Assembly (NCBI GenBank): GCA_016946835.1
Contig: JACVTC010000029.1
Span: forward strand, 1,381,001 to 1,445,000
DNA from: Neocallimastix lanati (nom. inval.)
Lineage: Eukaryota; Neocallimastigomycota; Neocallimastigomycetes; Neocallimastigales; Neocallimastigaceae
Direction of reading: 5' to 3'
DNA length: 64,000 nucleotides
Shown: positions 1 to 11,814 of the stretch, in pieces
How the letters are laid out: each line of letters starts with the position of its first letter
Position numbering within the stretch: the first letter of the stretch is position 1
Position numbers and translations under genes: made by a program
Notes under the pieces: model-generated
What the model was told of the DNA's origin: nothing
The model's database searches: none
The model's input: only the letters and a program-made list of their open reading frames with translations

Positions 1-2
1 TA

Positions 3-674
3 CGTACAAGTCTTATGAATTTAAGTTTTTATGGTGAAGAAAATAATAAAAGGAAAGCGCTCTACTATTATAATAAAATCAAAAATGGTACATATAATGA
101 AAATTTAAATATGTATATCTTGGGAAGTATTTTTTCAATTATTTTTAAATATGGTGATGTTGATGAATCGGATATTGACTTTATCCTCAATGAATTGGAT
201 TCAGAATCTTCGAAGTTTGATAAGTATTCATTAATTGGTGGTCTCGAACAAGTTTCCGATGCTTCACTTCGTAAAAAAATATTAGAAAAATTCAGTAATG
301 ATATCGAGAATGATTTTAACCTGGATGATGATGAATATCAAGATCTTAAAATTGAACTTTTATTAAATTGGGCTTCAGAAGATTATTATCTTAGTTTCAC
401 TTTTGTAAGAGATCATTGGGATAACTACTTTAAGGAAAAATATTTAAATGATAATTATGAATTAATTTATTTAATAGAAACAATTTATTACAAAAGCAAA
501 AATGATGATGAACATTCACAAGAAATTGCTTCATGGATTGATATGATTGATGAAAAAGAGAAAAAGATTAATTTTGAAGATGAGATCATTGACGAAGACC
601 ATGATGATAATAATTTAGAAAATAAAGAAAATGATGATGATCCTATTATTCTCTGGTTAAAAGAACATTATTAA
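3..674 (+). CDS. M1 aminopeptidase copy A, 3' end only (ERAP1-like C-terminal domain)
   Basis: This is the last exon of an M1-family zinc aminopeptidase, cut by the window edge. The frame is open from base 3, before the first ATG at 15, and the first residues (R-T-S-L-M-N-L) align with the same place in copies B-D, so the true start lies upstream of the window. The piece matches the helical C-terminal domain of the three downstream copies nearly residue for residue, including the shared ending DDDPIILWLKEHY and TAA. The catalytic domain is not in view, so activity cannot be judged. The 3' flank (about 1,282-1,335) also matches the 3' flank of copy D (about 30,897-30,950), which shows that the duplicated block includes flanking DNA. 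Confidence 0.85.
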   Translation, partial: RTSLMNLSFYGEENNKRKALYYYNKIKNGTYNENLNMYILGSIFSIIFKYGDVDESDIDFILNELDSESSKFDKYSLIGGLEQVSDASLRKKILEKFSNDIENDFNLDDDEYQDLKIELLLNWASEDYYLSFTFVRDHWDNYFKEKYLNDNYELIYLIETIYYKSKNDDEHSQEIASWIDMIDEKEKKINFEDEIIDEDHDDNNLENKENDDDPIILWLKEHY

Positions 675-1640
675 AATACAATAAAATATAATAAAATAAA
701 GTAAAATTTTATAAAATAAAAAAAAATAAGAAAAAAAAAATAAGAAAAGAAAGAAAAAAAGAATAAAAAAAAATAAAAAAATAATAATAAAAAAGAAAAT
801 AATAAAAAAGGAAATAGTAAAAAAAAAATAATGATGAAAAAGAAAATAATAATTATTATTAAAATAATAATTTTGTTAAAATATTAAAAAAATAAAATAT
901 AATAATAAATTGCTAATAATAATAATAATAATAATAAAATGAATTAAGAAAAAATCGAAATAGAAATAGAAATAGATATAGAAATAGAAATAAATAAAAA
1001 TATAAAAATATTGGAAAAATTAATAAAAATTGAATATATATATAAATATATATAATTAAATAAATAGAACAAAGTAAATTTAAATATTAAGAAATAAAAT
1101 AAATATTTAGTAAATAAACATATATAATTAAATAAATGGAAATACAAAGTGAATTTTAATATTACTAAATAAAATAAATATTTAGTAAATAAATAATAAA
1201 TAAAAAATAATTAATAAAAATTTTATTTTATTTTATCAAGAAGATAAATCATATTACTATTGCATTTATTTATTTTATCTTTTATGTTTTTATGAGAATA
1301 TATTTACTTTTAGAGGTGTAAATTGAAGTTTATATTTATAAACTTCAATTATATATTATTTAATAATTCGCATGATGAATAATAAAATAATTTATAATTA
1401 TTGTTAAAAAAAAAATATAAAATTAATTTTTATTTAATTTTTATTTAAAATTTTTAACTATTATTTTTATTTCATCAATTTTTTTATATTTTTTTAAGAA
1501 TTCAAAAGATAAGAAAAAAAAAATTTTTTTACTCACAAATAAATACAAAGACGTTTATCTTATTTAAATATTTGACAATACTAAGAAAAAAAAAAAAAAA
1601 GAATAAAAAATAAAAAAAATTAATAATAATATTTTTTAGT
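675..1640. other. A/T-rich spacer downstream of copy A, no gene seen
   Basis: This stretch is almost pure A/T with runs of AAATA, ATA and AAAAT. The only open frames are low-complexity. A stretch near 1,282-1,335 (containing ATATTTACTTTTAGAGGTGT) recurs downstream of copy D near 30,905, so it belongs to the duplicated block. At about 1,530-1,580 the text ACAAAGACGTTTATCTT and the following TATTTGACAA recur at about 10,970-11,010. There they precede a second MULE relic, so this end of the spacer is probably decayed transposase 5' sequence. Confidence 0.6.
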
Positions 1641-1649
1641 TTTTCTAGA

Positions 1650-2725
1650 TTTATTTTTTTTTTATTTGATATTGATCTTTATATTCCTGATATAACAACA
1701 TTTGATGAAATTCCCAATGAATTAAAATATTATAAAACAAAAAGGGATGAAAATCTTATGATATTCAAAAATTATGATTTAATTGTGTTTCATTCTCCAT
1801 TCCAAGAAAAATTATTTTCTAAAAATAAACATATTTTTGAGGATGGCACATTTTATATTGCATCTATATTTAGTTATCAAGTATTCATGACTAGAACCTA
1901 CGTTACAGAATTAAATTATTTTTACTATTTTTTTTTTTTTTTTTTCTTTTCTATATTAAAAAATAAAAAGCAAACAACTTAATGAAATATTATTTGAAGA
2001 AATAAAAAAAATTCTAGTAAATATAATAGTATTGAAATTACACCAAAAATATTTCATTGCGATTTTGAAAAAGCTATATCTAATACTACACAAAAAGTTT
2101 TTATTAATGCAAATATTAAATATTGTATATGGCATTTTAAAAGAGCATTAGAAATTAAAAAAAAAAAAAAGAAGAATTATGTAGTAATAAAGTTGAAAAA
2201 ATAAAAGATTTATTTATTTATTATTATAATATTTCAAACTTTCCTTTCATTAATCCCGAATATATATATGATATTTATAGTAAAATAAAATGTGAGTGCC
2301 AAGAACATAATTATGTTCAATTTATAGAATTTTTATAATATTTTAAAAAAACTTATTTAATTAACTTTGAAACTGAAAATTGGAACTATTATAATAATAT
2401 TGAGCATATTACAAATAATGTTTCAGAAACTTTTAATAAATACTTAAAAAAATTATTTGCAAAAAAACCAACTTTTTTTTCAAATATTATCAGAATTGCA
2501 AAAAGAAGAATCAAAATATTACATTGATTACGAAAGGAGAACTGATGGAATTTTAAGAAATAAAAAACAAAAAAAAATTAATAAGAACTGAGGAAATCAA
2601 AGCTTTGGTTAAATATTACAAAAATATGGAAATTCTATTAAAAAAAAAGGAAAGTGTTAGAAATGATATCATTGAATTATGGTTGAAATTCTTAAATGAT
2701 TTAAATATAAAAATTATTGATTAAA
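1650..2725 (+). pseudogene. MULE-type DNA transposase relic
   Basis: This is a decayed transposase of the Mutator-like (MULE) family. Reading across frameshifts gives blocks typical of the MULE domain: ..EDGTFYIA (first catalytic Asp), IFHCDFEKA (second Asp), a YCIWHFKR block with the Cys/His pair expected in this family, and TNNVSETFN (the Glu region). The end, IIELWLKFLNDLN, is a family tail. The first open segment is 1,758-1,982, then a T-tract and A-tracts break the frame, and there is an in-frame stop near 2,334. No intact terminal inverted repeats were found. The order of motifs supports the call; that the gene is dead follows from the stops. A partial copy of the same family tail lies at 22,690-22,780 and of its upstream part at 10,940-11,160. 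Confidence 0.7.
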
Positions 2726-3184
2726 TAATAAATTATTAAGAAATGACAGAAAATTGACCAAATGAATTCTATCATATATAATAATAATTTTTTAATAGTA
2801 AAAATTATTTTAAAAAGAGAATAAATGAATAAATACAATAATGATTAAAGTATTTTTAATCTTTATTGGATTAGGTTAGCTTAAGAACATTAAAATATAT
2901 TTTTATGATAAAATATTTTTATTTTAAAAATATATTTTTATAATTAAAATATTGTTATAATATTATTTCTTACAAAATATTAAAATATATCTTTATAATT
3001 AAATATATTTTTATAATTAAATATATTTTTATAATTAAATATTATTAATAATTATTATATTTTTTAAAAAATATCGATAATTAATTATATAATATAATAA
3101 AAACAAGTTTAAAAATTTATTTTGAATTTTTATTTATTTAAAAAAATTATTTTGAATTTTTATTTATTTATATCAATAAGCTAC

Positions 3185-3236
3185 TTGTCGAAAATGCAAC
3201 TTGGGAAAATGCAATCTGGGAAAATGCAACTCTCCC
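3185..3236 (+). repeat. Short tandem repeat of an AAAATGCAA core
   Basis: Three near-identical units built on GAAAATGCAA(C/T)(T/C)(T/C)GG follow each other. They are more GC-rich than the surroundings. A similar ATGCAACC string occurs at about 4,215-4,225, and an ATGCAAC motif forms inverted ends at 49,805-50,010. They may be transposon-terminus remnants, but no element could be outlined here. Confidence 0.4.
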
Positions 3237-3239
3237 AAT

Positions 3240-3985
3240 ATAAGTATATAAAATAAAATAAAATAAAAAGTAGAATATGAATATAAAGTACAGATTGAAT
3301 AAAATTAAATAAATTAAAATAAATTAAAATAAATTAAAATAAAATAAAAAAAAAAATATAATAAAATAAAATGAAATGAAATAAATAGTAGAATATAAAT
3401 ATAAGTACAGATTGAATAAAATAAAATGAATATCTAATATTAATTTTTATTAAAGAATATTACGGATCAATGTTTTAGAAATGAAAATTTTTTTACATTT
3501 TTATTGTATTCAATTGATGATGTAATTTAATGTATAAAACAATATTATTGATTGTTAATAATCTCATTAAATATAAATGATTTTTTTGCTTTCTAACATA
3601 TATAATTAAATAAAACATTAAATATAAATAAATTGTCTTTATATTTTCTTTAATAAGATATAATAATATTTATTTTATTTTATTTTATTTTATTTTATTT
3701 TATTTTATTTTATTTTATTTTATTTTATTTTATTTTATTTTATTTTATTTTATTTTATTTTATTTTATTTTATTTTATTTTATTTTATTTTATTTTATTT
3801 TATTTTATATATTTGTACTTTTATATTATTACATTCAATATTTATTTTATTTTATTCAATCTGTACTTATATTTATATTCTATTATTTATTTCATTTCAT
3901 TTCATTTTATTTTATTATATTTTTTTTATTTTATTTTATCTATTTAATTTAATTTATTTTAATCTGTACTTTATATTCATTAAAA
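3240..3985. repeat. Inverted repeat arms around a TTTTA pentamer array
   Basis: The left arm (about 3,255-3,430) reads as AAAAT-type repeats followed by TAGAATATAAATATAAGTACAGATTGAATAAAA. The right arm (about 3,835-3,975) is its reverse complement, including ATTCAATCTGTACTTATATT. Between them, 3,672-3,806 is a nearly perfect (TTTTA)n array of roughly 27 units. The right arm also contains a block that recurs in opposite orientation at 18,361-18,460. No coding sequence is present. Confidence 0.65.
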
Positions 3986-4389
3986 TAGCATTTAAATAAA
4001 AGAATAATTATTAATAACATTTATATTTTTATATAATTCTTTTATTAATAGCATTTAAATTAAAGAATTAAAATCATAAAATCTAACCATTATATTATTT
4101 ATTTAATTATTCACTTAATAATTAATTTAAAAATTTAAAAAAATAATACAATAAAATAATATTATGTAGCATAATATAGCCACATATTTATATATATCAC
4201 GTTAAAAATTGGCGTAATGCAACCCAATTTTTATTAAATGAATAATCCTTTATGTCAAAGTGTAAGATTAAGTTTAAATTACATTGTACAATAAACAAAG
4301 TTTTATGTATTATAAATATTATGTACTTATGTATTATAATAATAATATTACCAAAAAAATCTTCTTTATTATTTTAATAAACAGTATTA

Positions 4390-4948
4390 AGTATTTTAAC
4401 ACTTTATGTAATTTTTATATGAAATAAAGTTTCAATAAGGTAAATTTGAATCTGTGTAACCTTTAGAAGATTCCTTTTGAACTAAATTATTTATTAAATC
4501 GTTGATTAAATAATTATATTAAATACATTTATTATAAATATATTAATAAATATGTATAAAATCTATAAAATAAAAATATGAAATATGAAATATATAAAAA
4601 GAAAAGAAACGCATCAAAATAGTTTTTTTTTTTTTTTCTTTGTAAAAAAAATATCGTAAATATTTAAAAAATACAAAAAATTATAAAAAAAAAAAAAACA
4701 AAAAAAACTAAAAAAAAAAAAACTAAAAAAAAAGAAAAAAAAGCAAAGAAAGAAAAATTAAATATATATATATACATATATAATTGGTTATATAAATAAT
4801 TATTTTATAAAAATTAAAAAAGAAAAATAAAATAAAAAAAATAAAATTAAACAAGATATTAAATTATATAAAATATAATAATATAGAATTAAAAATAGAA
4901 AAAAAAAATAATAATAAAAGTATTTATATAAATATATATACGTAAAAA

Positions 4949-4979
<31 letters not shown>

Positions 4980-5111
4980 ATTTAAAAATAATATTTTATT
5001 AAAGGTTATTTTATTTATTAGTTAGATAAATAAAGTAATAGCAAAATAATAATATATATGATATTTGTATAAATAATAGTAATTATATAATTATAATTAA
5101 AAAAAAAAAAA
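4390..5111 (+). other. 5' flank of aminopeptidase copy B, part of the duplicated block
   Basis: The sequence from about 4,420 (TAAAGTTTCAATAAGGTAAAT, then TGTGTAACCTTTAGAAGATT) is repeated upstream of copy C (from about 11,825) and copy D (from about 24,550). All three continue through similar A/T text into the start of exon 1. This marks the upstream edge of the segmental duplication. Promoter elements cannot be told from the A/T background. Confidence 0.6.
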
Positions 5112-7690
5112 ATGAAAATTAAAAATAATATATTATTAGGTGCTATTTTATTTATTAGTTGTATAAATAAAATAAATGCAAATGTTATTAATGAATATTG
5201 GAATAATTCAAATAATAATTCAACTGTTGTACCAAAATTTGATAACGAAATTACTGATGTTGAATCTGACGTTACAGTAGTTGTAGACATTGATATGGAA
5301 TCTGATATTTCTGATTCGGATAATGAAGTAATTGATATTGAATCTGATGCTTTAGAAGTTGTTGATGTTGATATGGACACTGAATCTGATATTTTTGAAT
5401 TGAGTAACGAAGAAAGTAATATTGAAACAGGTATTCCAAAAATAAATACTGATATATTTGATATTGAAACTGTTATTCCGGAATTTGATGAAGGAGATAT
5501 TGAAACTGAAACAGATATGGTCTATTCTGATACTCGTTTACCAGAAAATGTAATACCTGTGGCTTATCGTTTAGATTTTTATACTTCAATAGAAAATTCT
5601 ACTTTTGATGGAAAAGAAGAAATTGATATTGAAATTTTAAAGGATACTAATTCAATTATTTTTCATTCAGAAAATCTTTCTCTTTCCAATATTACTATTT
5701 CTAATGAAAATGAAGTATTGAAACCAAACTCAATTCAATTTACTAAAGAAAGTAATTTTGTTACTTTAAATTTTAATGAAACTTTGAAATCAGAAGTAAG
5801 TAATAAAATTATTATTTTTTTTTAAAATATTTTATATATTTCCTTACTCTTTTATTATTATTATTATTATATTTATATATATTAAGATTTTTCAAAATTA
5901 TTTAATTTTTAATTTTATTATTATTAATATTATTGTTTTTTTTTTTTTTTTTTTTTTTTTTTTTGTACATATCTGATATATATATATATATATAAAAGAC
6001 CAACTATACATTACATATACAATATTCAGGTAAATTAAATAGTAATGGTATTGGTTACTTTATTGAAGAATATAATAATAAAGATGGTAGCCAATCCAGA
6101 ATGGCAGCTACTCAATTTGAAGCAGCGGATGCCAGGAGGGCTTTTCCATGTTTTGATGAACCCCAACTGAAAGCGACTTTCCAATTGAATATGACCGTAA
6201 ATGATGGCTACAATGCTTTATCAAATATGAATGTTGTTGAGATTAAGGAAATTGAAAATTCACATTTAAAACAAAAAAAATATATATTTGCTAATAGTGT
6301 GAAGTAAGTACTTTTAAAAAAAATTAAAAATAAAAATAATTATAGTATTTTATTTTTTAATTTTATTGATAAATCTCTTATATTTTTTTTTTAAATTTTT
6401 TTTTTACAATAATAATTAATAATATTAATAATATAATTTAATAATGTATTTTTATTTTTTAATAACATATATATATTAGAATGAGTACATATTTAGTTGC
6501 ATTTATGGTTTCAAAATTTCAATCAATTTCTGATAAATACAATGATATTGATGTCAGTATTTATGTTATTCCAGATCAAATTGAAGATGTAAAATATTCA
6601 TTAAAAGTGGCCATTAAACTTTTAGAATTCTATGAGAATCTTCTCAAAATTCCTTATCCACTTCCAAAATTAGATTTAGTAAATAATAATAATAATTAAT
6701 AATATAAATATATATATATATAAATACTAATTTAAAAAATAAAAAAAAAAATAATTGAAATTTTATTTAGTATATTTATTAATTAATTATTATTTTATAT
6801 ACTATTATTTTATAATATGTATAGGTAGGAGTTCCTAATTTAGTTTGTAAATAAAAAAATTTTATATATATATATATATTATTTTTAAAATTTAAACATT
6901 AACAATACTAAAATAAAATATATATATATATATAACTATTAATAAATATAATAATAGTTAATAATTATTTATTAATGGTTATATATATATATATTATTTT
7001 TAAAATTTAAAAATTAACAATACTAAAATAAATTATATATATGTATATATAACTATTAATAAATAATTATTAACTAATATTAAATTTATTAATAAAAAAA
7101 AACAATAAAAAAAAAAATTATAAAATTTTAAAAATTGAAAATATATATTCCATATATATATATTTATTTGTTAGTTGGTGGTATGGAAAATTGGGGTTTA
7201 ATCAATTTTAGATCTGAAAGTATATTATTAAATGAGGAAACTGGTACAGACATTGATAAATATGGCGTTGTTACCCTCATTGCTCATGAAATCGCTCATC
7301 AATGGTTTGGAAAGTAAGTATTATTTTTTTTTTTTAAAAAAAATATGTATATATATGTTATATATATAATATATAAGTTACAAAAAAGAATTTTTTTTTT
7401 ATTTTAATTATTGTATAATTAAACCTTAATTATTTTATATTTTTCTATTTAAAAAAAAAAACAGTATTGTCACAATGAAATGGTGGGATGATTTATGGTT
7501 AAATGAAGGATTTGCTAGTAAGACATAATTTAAAGAAAAATAATAGCAATAATTATAATATTAATAAAAGAAATATTTTTTTAGGATTTTAATATGTTTA
7601 TTTTATTAATTTTTTTATTTACAATTATTATTATTATTATTATTATTATATTATTATTATTATTATTATGTTATTATTATTATTATTATG

Positions 7691-7723
<33 letters not shown>

Positions 7724-10230
7724 ATAATAGAAAAGTTTATTTTACTAATTTATTCATTTTATTTTTTTTTTTAAAACGTATATTTATACATATGTTTTGT
7801 GAAAAAAATTTTTTTAATTTGTAAAAATTAAATTAAAAAAAAAAAAAAAAAAAGATTATATGCAATGTAAGTTATATATTATTTGTATTATTTAATATAA
7901 ATATAATTAATAATATAATACATAATTAGATGTTATTTTTTATTAATTTTAAATTAATAATATTTTTTTTTTTTGTTAATTGAAATTTTTTGATTAAACA
8001 TAATATTATTTTTATGAAAGATATTGCAACGGATGCTGTTGAACCAGAATTAGGTATTACCAATAATTGGTATTATGAAAAATATACAATTATTGTAAAA
8101 GATGCTAATGATATATTAAGTTCTGTTTATAATTATAATCTCAATCCTAAATATTTTAATGTAAATTATTATTATTTCGATTATATTATATTAAATAAAT
8201 AAAATAATTTATTATCTTATTTTAATAATAATATATTATTTTTCTTGACATTTAAATTAATGAAAACTTAATAAAATTTGAAAATATTATTATATTTTAT
8301 ATTAATTATAAATTTATATCTAATATTTATATCTATATCAATATATATTATATACAATAAAGCAATGGGATACTTCATCTCTTTACAATAAAGGAGAATC
8401 TATTATTAGGTAAATTGCTCATAAAAAAAATATATACATATATTATATAAAAAAAAAATCAAAATCAAAGTCAAAATCAAAATCAAAATTAAAAAATAAA
8501 AAAAAAAAATCTATAATATTTGTTAAATATATAAAATTTTTTTAATATTAAAATTTTCAAAAATTAAATTTTTGATTTTTTTTTTTATTAGAATGATGGA
8601 GTTTTGGTTAAATAAAATGAATGATAATCATAGTATATCAACAACTTCAATAGAAGAAAATTATTTTTACAAAAGAATTCATGAATATCTTGACTTATAC
8701 AAGTATAATAATGTTGATGGTCAACAACTCTATGAAATGTTAGAATCTTATGATGAAAACGGTCAACCTTTATATCATGTTTCAGAAATAATGGAAAGTT
8801 TCATTAAACAAAAGGGTATTCCAATCGTTATGATGGAAAGAATAAGTAATGACCATGACCAAACCATTACTTTAAGTCAAGAACAATTTGTTTCTCTGGA
8901 TATTGAACTATATAAAATTTATAATAATGAACAAAAAGATACTATGATAAAGGGTAATTCTACTTGGGTCATTCCTTATTCCTATTCAATTTATTCTAAT
9001 AGTACAGGAAAACCAGAATTTTTAGAAAGTCATTATATTACTCTTGAAGATAATGATGATAGAAAATCCAAAACTACTATATCTCTACCTACTAAGGATG
9101 ATGAAGCCACTAATACTAAAATTTTTATTAAAGGTAATGAAGATCAAAAAGGATATTATTTAGTACAATATGATGATGAATCAATTCAAGTAGCCTGTGA
9201 ATGGTTAAAATCCGATTTAAATTTCATGTCATATATTAATAGAGCAGGATTCATTAGTGATATCTTTAATCAATTATTAGAAGATCGTGCAGAAAATCCC
9301 ACCACTATTCTTAATTGTTTAGACTATTTAAAAAATGAAAAAAGTACTATCGTATGGATTAAAGTTCTTGAATATTTTAATACGTTAATGTATATAAAAT
9401 ATGGAAATAAAATGGAAATGAATAAACTTTTTATGAAATTTTTGAGTGATCTCACTAAAAATATTTTTGAGGATATTGGATGGGTTGAAAAGGAAAAGGA
9501 AGATATTGAAAAAAAATCGGGAATTGAAGATAATACCATTATTAATCGTTACATCTTACGTCAATTTCTTATGAATTTAGGTAATAATGATGAAGAAAAT
9601 AATAGAGCGAAGGCACTCTATTATTATAACGAAATCAAAAATGGTACATATAGTGAAAATTTCGATAAATATATATTAATAAATATTTTTGAAACAGGTA
9701 TTAAATATGGTAATATTGATGAATCAGATATTGACTTTATCCTCAATGAATTGGATTCAGAAACTTCGAAGTTTGATAAGTATTCATTAATGAGTGGTCT
9801 CAAACTAGTTTCCGATGCTTCACTTCGTATAAAAGTCTTAGAAAAATTCAGTAAAGATATCGAGGCTGATTTCAACCTGAATGATGTTGAATATCAAAAT
9901 CTCAAAATTGATCTTTTAACAAATTGGGCTTCAGAAGATTATTATCTTTGTTTCACTTTTGTAAGAGATCATTGGAATGACTACTTTAAGGAACAATATT
10001 TAAATGATAATTATAGTTTAATTTATTTAATAAAAAACATTTATTCAAAAAGCAAAAGTGATGATGAACATTCCCAAGAAATTGCTTCATGGATTGATAT
10101 GATTGATGAAAAAGGGAAAAAGATTAATCTTGAAGATGAGATCATCGAAAATGACCATAATAATGATAATTTAGAAAATGAAGAAAATGATGATGATCCT
10201 ATTATTCTATGGTTAAAAGAACACTATTAA
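5112..10230 (+). CDS. Secreted M1 zinc aminopeptidase, copy B (ten exons)
   Basis: This is a zinc metallo-aminopeptidase of family M1, predicted to trim N-terminal residues from peptides outside the cell or in the secretory pathway. Exons inferred from frame and GT-AG sites: 5,112-5,795; 5,999-6,303; 6,480-6,678; 6,825-6,846 (22 nt); 7,175-7,313; 7,465-7,517; 7,855-7,866 (12 nt); about 7,990-8,160; 8,363-8,409; 8,592-10,230. That gives about 1,090 residues. ATG 5,112 starts a signal peptide (MKIKNNILLGAIL..INA), then an Asp/Glu-rich stretch, the M1 N-terminal domain, GGMENWGL (exopeptidase motif), HEIAH in exon 5, the zinc-ligand Glu exactly 18 residues later (WLNEGFA, exon 6), the transition-state Tyr in LYNKGESIIR, and an ERAP1-like C-terminal domain. 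The weak point is exon 8, where no AG acceptor is visible, so its start is uncertain and the gene may not be fully functional. The M1 assignment itself is secure. Confidence 0.85.
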
Positions 10231-10613
10231 AATTCAATAATACAATACAATACAATACAAAAAAAAAAAATAAACTAAAATAAAATAAAATAAAATAAAA
10301 GGGAAAAAAGAAAAAAATAAAAATAACAATAACAATAATAATAATAACAACAATTCAAAAAAAAAAATAAAATAAAATAAAATAAAATAAAATAAAATAA
10401 AATAAAATAAAATAAAATAAAATAAAAGGGAAAAAAGAAAAAAATAAAAATAACAATAACAATAATAATAATAACAACAATAATAATAATAACAATAATA
10501 ATAATAACAATAATAATAAAATAATAAAAAAAAAAGTAAATATTAAAAATAATAATAATAAAAATAATAAATATTTTATTATTATTATAAATTAAATAAA
10601 GTTATTCTCTAAG

Positions 10614-10668
<55 letters not shown>

Positions 10669-10720
10669 TTAAAACCTTAAAAGTTTATTCCTAGTCTTAA
10701 AAAAAAAAAAAAAAAAAATA
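10231..10720. repeat. Low-complexity 3' flank with a duplicated AACAATAATAAT block and long poly-A
   Basis: After copy B comes (TACAA)n, then (AAAAT)n. A block of about 65 bp (AAAGGGAAAAAAGAAAAAAAT followed by AACAATAACAATAATAATAA) occurs twice, near 10,290 and 10,428, separated by an AAAAT array. A poly-A run of about 47 bp (about 10,617-10,665) follows. It is followed by AAAAGTTTATTCCTAGTCTT, which recurs at about 33,340 and, inverted, at about 36,400. No gene seen. Confidence 0.6.
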
Positions 10721-10939
10721 AAAATGAAAATAAAAATTAAAATAATACTAAGAAAAAAATTTTAATAATTTATTTTTTTTTTTTAAATTAAAAACAATAA
10801 ATCTTTTCTCTTATTTCTCAAAATATAAAGGAAAGAAATATTTCTTCAACTACTATTTCATCATTTCATCATTTTTCTATAATAAAATTAATAAATTTAT
10901 GGAAGTATATTCTTTTCTTTGTCTAAAAAAAAAAAAAAA

Positions 10940-11160
10940 AAAAAAAAAATTATTAATAGTTACAAATTATACAAAGATGTTTATCTTGCTTATATATTTG
11001 ACAAAAAAAAGATAAAAAATAAAAAAAATAAAAAAAGAGAAAAAAAAAAAAAGGCAAGAAATATAATATTTTTTGATTATTATTTTTTAATTTTTCTAGA
11101 TTTATTTTTTTTTTTATTATTTTATATTAATCTTTATATTTCTTAGTTATTAGTATTTTA
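10940..11160 (+). pseudogene. MULE relic fragment, 5' part
   Basis: Text such as ATACAAAGATGTTTATCTT..TATTTGACAA and, further on, TTTTTCTAGATTTATTTTTT then TTAATCTTTATATT parallels 1,540-1,690, which leads into the MULE transposase relic at 1,650. One frame is open (S-Y-K-L-Y-K-D-V-Y-L-A-Y-I-F-D-K, then Lys-rich), but it has no intact domain. The similarity then stops where more GC-rich dispersed repeat sequence begins. The presence of this relic after both copy A and copy B suggests the duplication unit carried it along. Confidence 0.4.
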
Positions 11161-11249
11161 AATATTTTATTTTAAAAAAATAAATACATGAATATTAGTA
11201 ATATTTTAATTTATTCATTTAATAAATTTCAATTGGAGAAATGAAATAT

Positions 11250-11515
11250 TTTTTTTTTAATACGCAACATGCTTTTAAAAAATTGGCAAAATTTCAAATT
11301 TACTAAATGCCCCCATTCTCCTTCAAAGGGAAGTTAGGAACTCGAGAGGCACTCCGAGAATAAACGTACTAGAAAATTATCAGAAGTAATATTCAGGTCA
11401 GAGAGCCAATATTGAATATTTGGTACGGCAGCCCAACAGCAATATTATCTACCTATGATAAAACATACAAAAGTGTTGTAATTTCCTCAATATTCCTACT
11501 GTCCCCCAATATAAA
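11250..11515. repeat. Dispersed repeat shared with 50,060-50,150
   Basis: This is an island of higher GC content. CTTCAAAGGGAAGTTAGGAA, then CTCGAGAGGCACTCCGAGAA and GAGAAAATT-like text at about 11,311-11,395, align with CTTCAAAGGGGAAAGTTAGG.. at 50,069-50,150 with few differences. No coding frame is convincing. It is probably the remains of a transposable element or SINE; the family is not recognised. Confidence 0.55.
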
Positions 11516-11524
11516 AAAAAAAGT

Positions 11525-11805
11525 TTATTATTTATTATTTATTATTTATTATTATTCAATTATTATAATTATTATTTATTATTTATTATTTATTATTTAT
11601 TATTTATTATTTATTATTTATTATTTATTATTTATTATTTATTATTTATTATTTATGATTTATTATTTATTATTTATTATTTATTATTTATTATTTATTA
11701 TTTATTATTTATTATTTATTATTTATTATTTATTATTTATTATTTATTATTTATTATTTATTATTTATTATTTATTATTTATTATTTATTTATTTATTTA
11801 TTTAT
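11525..11805. repeat. TTATTTA-type heptamer satellite
   Basis: About 270 bp of nearly perfect 7-bp repeats (TATTATT phase) with a few single-base variants. It creates a spurious long open frame because 7-bp periodicity avoids stops in some frames. Similar heptamer arrays occur at 42,130-42,420 and 42,835-42,985, and in the opposite orientation at about 40,620-40,850. Confidence 0.85.
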
Positions 11806-11814
11806 TGTTTCATC

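Noticed and set aside
944-1147. Minus-strand open frame rich in Phe, Tyr, Leu, Ile and Ser
   Set aside because: Low-complexity translation of A/T repeats (SISISI from AATAGA units); no start context or domain.
5018-5380. Minus-strand Ser/Thr-rich frame opposite aminopeptidase exon 1 (also 25,351-25,626 and 25,407-25,808)
   Set aside because: Mirror of the acidic GAATCTGATATT-type repeats on the coding strand; the + strand has the signal peptide and family match.
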